This document shows, piece after piece, positions 59,800 to 64,000 of a stretch of 64,000 bases of DNA. The position numbers were made by a program, and so were the translations under genes. A model generated the notes under the pieces. The model was not told the origin of the DNA. It was given only the letters and a program-made list of their open reading frames with translations, and made no database searches. This DNA comes from UBA1845 sp002338715 (GTDB taxonomy: Bacteria > Planctomycetota > Phycisphaerae > UBA1845): assembly GCA_035344155.1 (NCBI GenBank), contig DAORAL010000030.1, positions 4,894 to 68,893 on the forward strand, written 5' to 3'. The number at the start of each line of letters is the position of its first letter. The first letter of the stretch is position 1.

Positions 59800-60771
59800 A
59801 TGCTCAGCCAATCGAACCGCCGACCGATCTCGACCGTAATCAACTGCATGATGCGAGCGAGATCCGGTCTTATTCCCATCGTCGTGGCGTTTGCCTTCTT
59901 GGCGACTGCGACGGCTTTTGGACAATCGAAGGGCGATTCGACGCCGCCGACCGGAATCTCCGGTCCAGCGAGCGACCCAGCCAGTCCGCGAAAGTGGATT
60001 CCCTACGCCAAAGCCGACAACAAACGCCTCCCCGAAACATCCGGTATCGTTGCGAGTCGAAAGTACCCCGGCGTGCTCTGGACGCATGGGGACTCCGGCA
60101 ACGACCCGAAAATCATCGCCATCGATGTTCATGGGAAGGTGTTGGCTGAGGTGTATATCAGCGGCGCGCCGAACACCGATTGGGAAGACATTTGCGCCGA
60201 TGACCAGGGGAATCTGTACATCGGCGACATCGGCAACAACCACGCCATGTTCCCCGCGCGATATATCTACTGCATCACCGAACCGGACCCGCACAATCCA
60301 CCAATAGAGCCCATCGCGCCGACGAAACGCTGGCGATTCAAGTATCCGAACAAAGAGCGGTTCGACTGCGAGGCGTTGTTCTGGTCGGATCGGTCGCTTT
60401 ATGTGATTGCCAACTTGAAGCCGATGGAGGCGATCGTTTATCGCTTGAGCGAAATCCGCGACGGGCAAATGGAACTCGTACCTGTCGCCGAGCCGCACCT
60501 GCCATTTCCCAATGGTGCGGATGTTTCACCCGACGGAAAGCAACTCGTCATCAGCAGTTACGGTGCGATCAATGTGTTTGACATTGAAGTGGCCAATGAC
60601 AAGGGATTGGTGCTGACGCACGGGCGGTCAATTCGCTATCCAATGAAGAAAGGGGCCATCGAGTCGGTGTGCTTTCTGGATGACGATGTGGTTGCCATGT
60701 CGGAGCGCGGAAAGCTCTATCGATTGCAGCCGCAAGACTTTGAGTTACAGGTCCGATTCGTCAGCCCGTGA
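59800..60771 (+). CDS. Exported beta-propeller-like protein
   Basis: The frame from ATG 59800 gives 323 residues; ATG 59848 or 59851 would start directly at the signal peptide (ARSGLIPIVVAFAFLATATAFGQ). The mature part has LPETSGIVASRKYPGVLWTH and GDSGNDPKIIAIDVHGKVLA, then NTDWEDICADDQGNLYIGDI and DCEALFWSDRSLYVIANL, a repeat pattern of strands like six-bladed propellers of the SdiA-regulated/YncE-like class. No catalytic site is visible. It is 10 nt after the ATPase gene. It may bind ligands or form a surface component; the role is unknown. Confidence 0.75.
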   Translation: MLSQSNRRPISTVINCMMRARSGLIPIVVAFAFLATATAFGQSKGDSTPPTGISGPASDPASPRKWIPYAKADNKRLPETSGIVASRKYPGVLWTHGDSGNDPKIIAIDVHGKVLAEVYISGAPNTDWEDICADDQGNLYIGDIGNNHAMFPARYIYCITEPDPHNPPIEPIAPTKRWRFKYPNKERFDCEALFWSDRSLYVIANLKPMEAIVYRLSEIRDGQMELVPVAEPHLPFPNGADVSPDGKQLVISSYGAINVFDIEVANDKGLVLTHGRSIRYPMKKGAIESVCFLDDDVVAMSERGKLYRLQPQDFELQVRFVSP

Positions 60772-60789
60772 ACCGGGTTTGCGTTCGGA

Positions 60790-61056
60790 CTATTGCCAGG
60801 GCTTGATCGTCAGGAGCAGCGTCGCGATCGCAATGATGACACCCAGCGCCGCAAACCACACGCGATACGATTGAAGTCGCACCTGCCGTTCAGCCGCGGC
60901 GGCTGACCGCTCTGCTGGCGTGGGCGAAGATGATGGGGCGGGCGAACCGGCGGAGTTGGCCGTATTCGTTTGGCTGGCTTTGGTGCGGGCCTTTTCTTCT
61001 TTGACCAGAGACTTGGCCAGCTTCTTTTCGATCTTGGCTTGTTCTTTGTCGGTCAC
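60790..61056 (-). CDS. Small tail-anchored protein
   Basis: GTG 61056 has GGAAAGG 4 nt upstream and gives 88 residues (VTDKEQAKIEKKLAKSLVKE), preferred to the frame's first ATG at 61104, which has none. The N-terminal half is charged and helical, an Ala/Ser/Pro-rich linker follows (SAGSPAPSSSPTPAERSAAA), and residues about 66-83 (VWFAALGVIIAIATLLLTI) form a C-terminal membrane segment. It overlaps nothing and lies 60 nt downstream of uvrC on the same strand, possibly co-transcribed. The function is unknown. Confidence 0.65.
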   Translation of the reverse strand: MTDKEQAKIEKKLAKSLVKEEKARTKASQTNTANSAGSPAPSSSPTPAERSAAAAERQVRLQSYRVWFAALGVIIAIATLLLTIKPWQ

Positions 61057-61116
61057 GGTACCTTTCCAATCGATGCATGACTTTGATCGAATTCGAATCA
61101 CCAACGGCCGGCGGAC

Positions 61117-62499
61117 CTAACCCGAAGATCGCTTCGGTCGAGGCGGGGGGCGTCGGCCTGATTTGATGTCTTCGTCGAACGTTTTCTTTCTCCGCAGAAT
61201 ATGGTGGTAGTGTTGGGCGAACCGATGCGCTTCGTCGCGCACGCTTTGCAGCAATCGCAGGGCATCGTTGTTGCGGGCCATCCTGATCGGCGCCGACTGC
61301 GCCTGCACGTAAACGAGTTCTTCCTTTTTTGCCAGCGAAAGGACCATCGCTGGTTTCAGGTCCAATTCACCAAACGCTTCCTGCGCCGCATGAAGCTGCC
61401 CCAACCCGCCATCGATCAGGATGATGTCTGGGTACAGTTCCTCGCCGGCAGACGCATAGCGATAGCGCCGCTGGATGACCTCCTTGATCATCGCGTAATC
61501 GTCCTGCCCTTCAACGGTCTTGATCTGAAACCGCTTGTAACCGGCTTTGAATGGCTTGCCGTCGATGAAGCAGACCAACGATCCAACCGACTGCTCGCCT
61601 TGCAGGTTGGCGATGTCGATGCCCTCGATGCTGCGCGGGCGGTTCTCGAGGTTGAGCAGGTCGGCCAACTTGTCCAGCCCCTTCGCCGGGTCGACGTAGA
61701 ACGCTTCGATTTGGCGGTCTCGATCGGCATCGCCCGAATCGGATAGCGCCTGGATCGATTTGATGCGATCGCGAATGACGGCAGCTTCTTCGTAGCGCAT
61801 CTCAGCCGACGCGCCTTCCATCTCCTTGGTCATCTGGCGGATCAACACCGAACGTTTCGACTTCAGCAGATTCTTCACGCGTTCAATGTCTTTGCGATAC
61901 GCGTCCCGGCTGATGAGATCGGCGCACGGCGCGGTGCATTGGTTGATCGCGTGAAGCAGACACGGGCGAAAGAACCGTCGCGAGTCGTCGTCGGCGCGGA
62001 TTTCCAATTCGCACGTTCGGAATTTGAAAACTTTCTGAAGCGTGTTGACCGCGTCGCGAATAGCCGCGGAGTTTGTGAATGGTCCGTAGAGCTTGCTGCC
62101 TTTTAGGCGCGGTGTGCGCGTGACAAACACCCCGGGAAAATCGTCGCCGGTCGTGATTTCGAGATAAGGAAAGGTTTTGTCATCTTTAAGCTGGGCATTG
62201 TGCGGTGGTTGAATGTCCTTGATCAGCCGGGCCTCTTTGAGAAGGGCGTCGACTTCGGTTTCGCAATCGAGAAAATCGATGTCGACGACCCGGCTGGCCA
62301 TGTTGGCGATGTCCGGTCCGCGGGTCGTGAGCAGGTCAGCCGACGCCTGGAAGTAGCTCATGACGCGGGACCGCAGGTCCTTGGCTTTTCCGATATATAG
62401 GACCTTGCCTTCGACGTCCTTCATCAGATAGACGCCGGGTGTGTTGGGGAATCTGGCGATCAGCTCCCTGAGGGCAGTGATGCGTTTCTCATCGCTCAT
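61117..62499 (-). CDS. uvrC: UvrC-type excinuclease subunit lacking the C-terminal helix-hairpin-helix part
   Basis: The 460-residue protein has the UvrC domains except the last. GIY-YIG nuclease: GVYLMKDVEGKVLYIGKAKD (about 22-41). UVR motif: IRQMTKEMEGASAEMRYEEA (about 221-240). RNase H-like C-terminal nuclease: IEGIDIANLQGEQSVGSLV, YPDIILIDGGLGQLHAAQEA and DEAHRFAQHYHHILRRKK. It ends at RPPPRPKRSSG, where a typical UvrC of about 600 residues continues with two HhH motifs that bind DNA. No HhH-like sequence lies before the next gene in any frame that I can see. It should make both incisions, perhaps with altered DNA binding. The start is ATG 62499; the ribosome site is weak. Confidence 0.9.
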   Translation of the reverse strand: MSDEKRITALRELIARFPNTPGVYLMKDVEGKVLYIGKAKDLRSRVMSYFQASADLLTTRGPDIANMASRVVDIDFLDCETEVDALLKEARLIKDIQPPHNAQLKDDKTFPYLEITTGDDFPGVFVTRTPRLKGSKLYGPFTNSAAIRDAVNTLQKVFKFRTCELEIRADDDSRRFFRPCLLHAINQCTAPCADLISRDAYRKDIERVKNLLKSKRSVLIRQMTKEMEGASAEMRYEEAAVIRDRIKSIQALSDSGDADRDRQIEAFYVDPAKGLDKLADLLNLENRPRSIEGIDIANLQGEQSVGSLVCFIDGKPFKAGYKRFQIKTVEGQDDYAMIKEVIQRRYRYASAGEELYPDIILIDGGLGQLHAAQEAFGELDLKPAMVLSLAKKEELVYVQAQSAPIRMARNNDALRLLQSVRDEAHRFAQHYHHILRRKKTFDEDIKSGRRPPPRPKRSSG

Positions 62500-62913
62500 C
62501 GCCGGAATTGTAGCAATGAGGCGATTTTTCGGCGAAGGATTGCTGGGTGGGAGATTCGAGGCATTGGATGCCGACGAATATCCGTCACAGGTTTGCGAAT
62601 GTTTGGGGGGAACGGAGTCGGACAGGGCTCCTCTTGGAATGAAACAGATTCAATTCGTTTCCGATGCGGGGGCGTTTCGGTTGGGGCTGATTTATGGACG
62701 ATCCTGTTAAACATTTGTAGAATGACCGGAATTGTCTGTACAATCGTCTTAGCGTTCACAATGACCGCATGTGTACGTGGCCAGCATCTCACATCGGTGC
62801 TTGAATCGTTCCTCGCTTGGCTGAATCTGCTGATTGAGGTGTTTCGCAAACGCCGTGAAAACTTTTGAGTTGCTGCGTGGCCCGGAAGCGGTCCACAGCA
62901 TTTAGAGATCACT
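62500..62913. other. Divergent intergenic region uvrC / ROK kinase gene
   Basis: This 414-bp region has no supported gene. A plus-strand frame at 62593-62868 has no ribosome site; its ATG at 62722 would give a short hydrophobic peptide, not adopted. TTGTAG (62715-62720) and TACAAT (62739-62744), 18 bp apart, could be a promoter for the kinase gene with a 170-nt leader. Confidence 0.45.
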
Positions 62914-63915
62914 ATGTCCCGTCAAATTGCCGTCGGTATCGATCTCGGTGGCACCAATATCGTGACCGCACTCGTCGCCGATGACGGTGAGATCATTGCT
63001 ATCGTCAGTCGGCGGACCGATGCAGCCCGAGGGGCTGAATGCGTCGTTGGCGAGATGGCCGACACCGTCAACAGCCTCATCAGCGATAATTCCATCGCGC
63101 TCGAAGACGTGGTCGGGTTGGGCATTGGCACACCCGGACCGCTTCGACTGAGCAAGGGATATATTCATCGACCCGCCAACCTCCCCGGCTGGGAGAATGT
63201 ACCGATCTGCCAGTGGCTTCAGGAAAAGACGCAGCTCCCCGTCCAACTCGAAAACGACGCCAATGCGGCTGCATACGCCGAGTACTGGGTCGGCGCGGGT
63301 AAGGGAAGCTGTGATTTGGTGACGCTGACATTGGGGACGGGCATCGGCGCCGGCGCGATCATCGACGGCGAGATCTTGCGCGGTCACTTTGAAAACGCGG
63401 CAGAATTCGGTCACACGATCGTCGAACTCGACGGGCGTCCCTGCACCTGCGGGCAGCGCGGCTGCCTTGAGCAATACGCATCACCCGGCAACATCGCCAA
63501 GTATGCCATCGAACAGATTCGCAAAGGTTCGGAAAGTTCGCTTGGACCGGTATTGAAGGCGAACGGCGCGTTCGATTCGCAGGCCATTGCGGAAGCGGCT
63601 CAAGCGGGCGATTCGTTGGCCGACACGATCTGGGACGAAGCCTGCCGATACATCGCGCTGGCGTGCGTGAATGTTCAGCATGCCCTGAATCCCGAAATCC
63701 TGGTGCTTGCCGGAGGGATGAGCAAAGCCGGCGATTTTCTGCTGGGGCGTGTTCGTCAGCATTTCATTTCGCGGACGTGGAAGATTTTCGAAGACAAACC
63801 AAGGATCGTGCTGTCCAACCTTGGCAGCAATGCGGGCGTGGTCGGGGCGGCAGGCGTGGCGTGGAAAGCACACCGCAGCGGTGCGGCATGTCTCAACGCG
63901 GCGACGGCTGAATAG
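62914..63915 (+). CDS. ROK-family glucokinase-like sugar kinase
   Basis: The 333-residue protein has the N-terminal phosphate loop VGIDLGGTNIVTALV (about 7-21), the ROK sugar-binding and catalytic region (LPVQLENDANAAAYAEYWVG about 108-127 and TLGTGIGAGAIIDGEI), the EFGHTIVELDG motif and the zinc-binding CTCGQRGCLEQYAS (about 172-185), all diagnostic of ROK kinases. The EFGHT/zinc combination and lack of a DNA-binding domain make it a kinase rather than a NagC/XylR-type repressor. It probably phosphorylates glucose, or a related hexose, at the start of glycolysis. AGAGAT lies 4 nt before ATG 62914. Only the exact sugar is uncertain. Confidence 0.92.
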   Translation: MSRQIAVGIDLGGTNIVTALVADDGEIIAIVSRRTDAARGAECVVGEMADTVNSLISDNSIALEDVVGLGIGTPGPLRLSKGYIHRPANLPGWENVPICQWLQEKTQLPVQLENDANAAAYAEYWVGAGKGSCDLVTLTLGTGIGAGAIIDGEILRGHFENAAEFGHTIVELDGRPCTCGQRGCLEQYASPGNIAKYAIEQIRKGSESSLGPVLKANGAFDSQAIAEAAQAGDSLADTIWDEACRYIALACVNVQHALNPEILVLAGGMSKAGDFLLGRVRQHFISRTWKIFEDKPRIVLSNLGSNAGVVGAAGVAWKAHRSGAACLNAATAE

Positions 63916-63945
63916 AGCGCCTTCAATTCAAACGCAGCACCCGGG

Positions 63946-63998
63946 CAGCGTCGTCATTCCCGCGAAGGCGGGAATCCAGGGGCAAACCGAAGTCAATC
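63946..63998 (-). repeat. Dispersed repeat with internal hairpin, copy 2 (inverted)
   Basis: This is the reverse complement of 26901-26954 over about 53 bp, with the same core ATTCCCGCCTTCGCGGGAAT. It lies 30 nt after the ROK kinase stop codon. The end of the window cuts off any further context. Confidence 0.85.
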
Positions 63999-64000
63999 CA

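Noticed and set aside
58339..60498. 719-codon minus-strand open frame
   Set aside because: It lies exactly antisense to the ATPase and propeller genes, whose motifs are clear. Long antisense frames arise from the codon bias of this genome, and its translation shows no domain.
62593..62868. 91-codon plus-strand frame before the ROK kinase, with a hydrophobic 48-residue end
   Set aside because: No ribosome site precedes either start. The hydrophobic stretch ending in MTAC resembles a lipobox only loosely.
1..64000. tRNA, rRNA, CRISPR, prophage and insertion-sequence features
   Set aside because: No cloverleaf with a TTCGANNC arm, no rRNA-like conserved block, no regularly spaced repeat array and no transposase or integrase motif was found by reading.

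Overview
The window looks like a chromosomal segment of a member of the Planctomycetota, possibly the Phycisphaerae lineage (inference). Support comes from a division/cell-wall (dcw) cluster that ends after ftsQ with no ftsA or ftsZ, a PEP-CTERM protein, a secreted enzyme with a planctomycete-style dockerin-like tail, thrombospondin-type-3 repeats and a PQQ-propeller/esterase fusion. No rRNA, tRNA, CRISPR array, prophage or insertion sequence was recognised.

Layout. 1-1272: a partial ankyrin-repeat gene and a small membrane-anchored hypothetical gene. 1305-7965 (minus): a complete SUF iron-sulfur operon, read as rrf2-sufB-sufC-sufD-sufS-sufU-sufT. 8035-11056 (minus): a sigma-70-family factor with a palindrome in its upstream region, then glutaminyl-tRNA synthetase. 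11293-20423: mostly exported proteins, namely a vanadium-type haloperoxidase with a dockerin-like tail, a lipoprotein zincin with calcium-binding repeats, a trypsin-like lipoprotein, Hsp20, a DUF1460 amidase-like gene that seems frameshifted, and an unknown secreted protein. 20453-26796: MutS2 without an Smr domain, an HtrA-like protease, a membrane protein, chorismate mutase/prephenate dehydrogenase, and a small membrane protein closed by a strong terminator. 26979-33905: the PQQ-propeller/esterase fusion, a PEP-CTERM protein, a secreted protein of five FKBP domains, and a CPBP membrane protease. 33929-37961: miaA, an ABC ATPase/permease pair and a glycosyltransferase.

38266-57214 is the dcw region, all on the plus strand: mraZ, rsmH, a triple-LysM protein, ftsL, ftsI, murE, murF, mraY, ftsW, murG, murC, murB, ddl, ftsQ, then two polytopic membrane proteins. 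It supplies peptidoglycan precursor synthesis (MurE/F/C/B, Ddl, MraY, MurG), the septal synthase pair (FtsW/FtsI) and the FtsL/FtsQ scaffold. murD is missing from its usual place between mraY and ftsW, where a palindromic repeat sits instead. 57339-63915: a TIM-barrel epimerase-like protein, an uncharacterised P-loop ATPase, a secreted beta-propeller-like protein, a small tail-anchored protein, a short UvrC lacking the C-terminal HhH part, and a ROK-family glucokinase.

Dispersed palindromic repeats occur between genes (3594-3663, 15486-15512, 26901-26954, 48457-48529, 58151-58171, 63946-63998). Two genes, sufB and rsmH, carry short tandem duplications that include their stop codons. Most start codons were chosen from visible Shine-Dalgarno sequences or family alignment. 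All functional calls rest on motif recognition by eye, without database searches.
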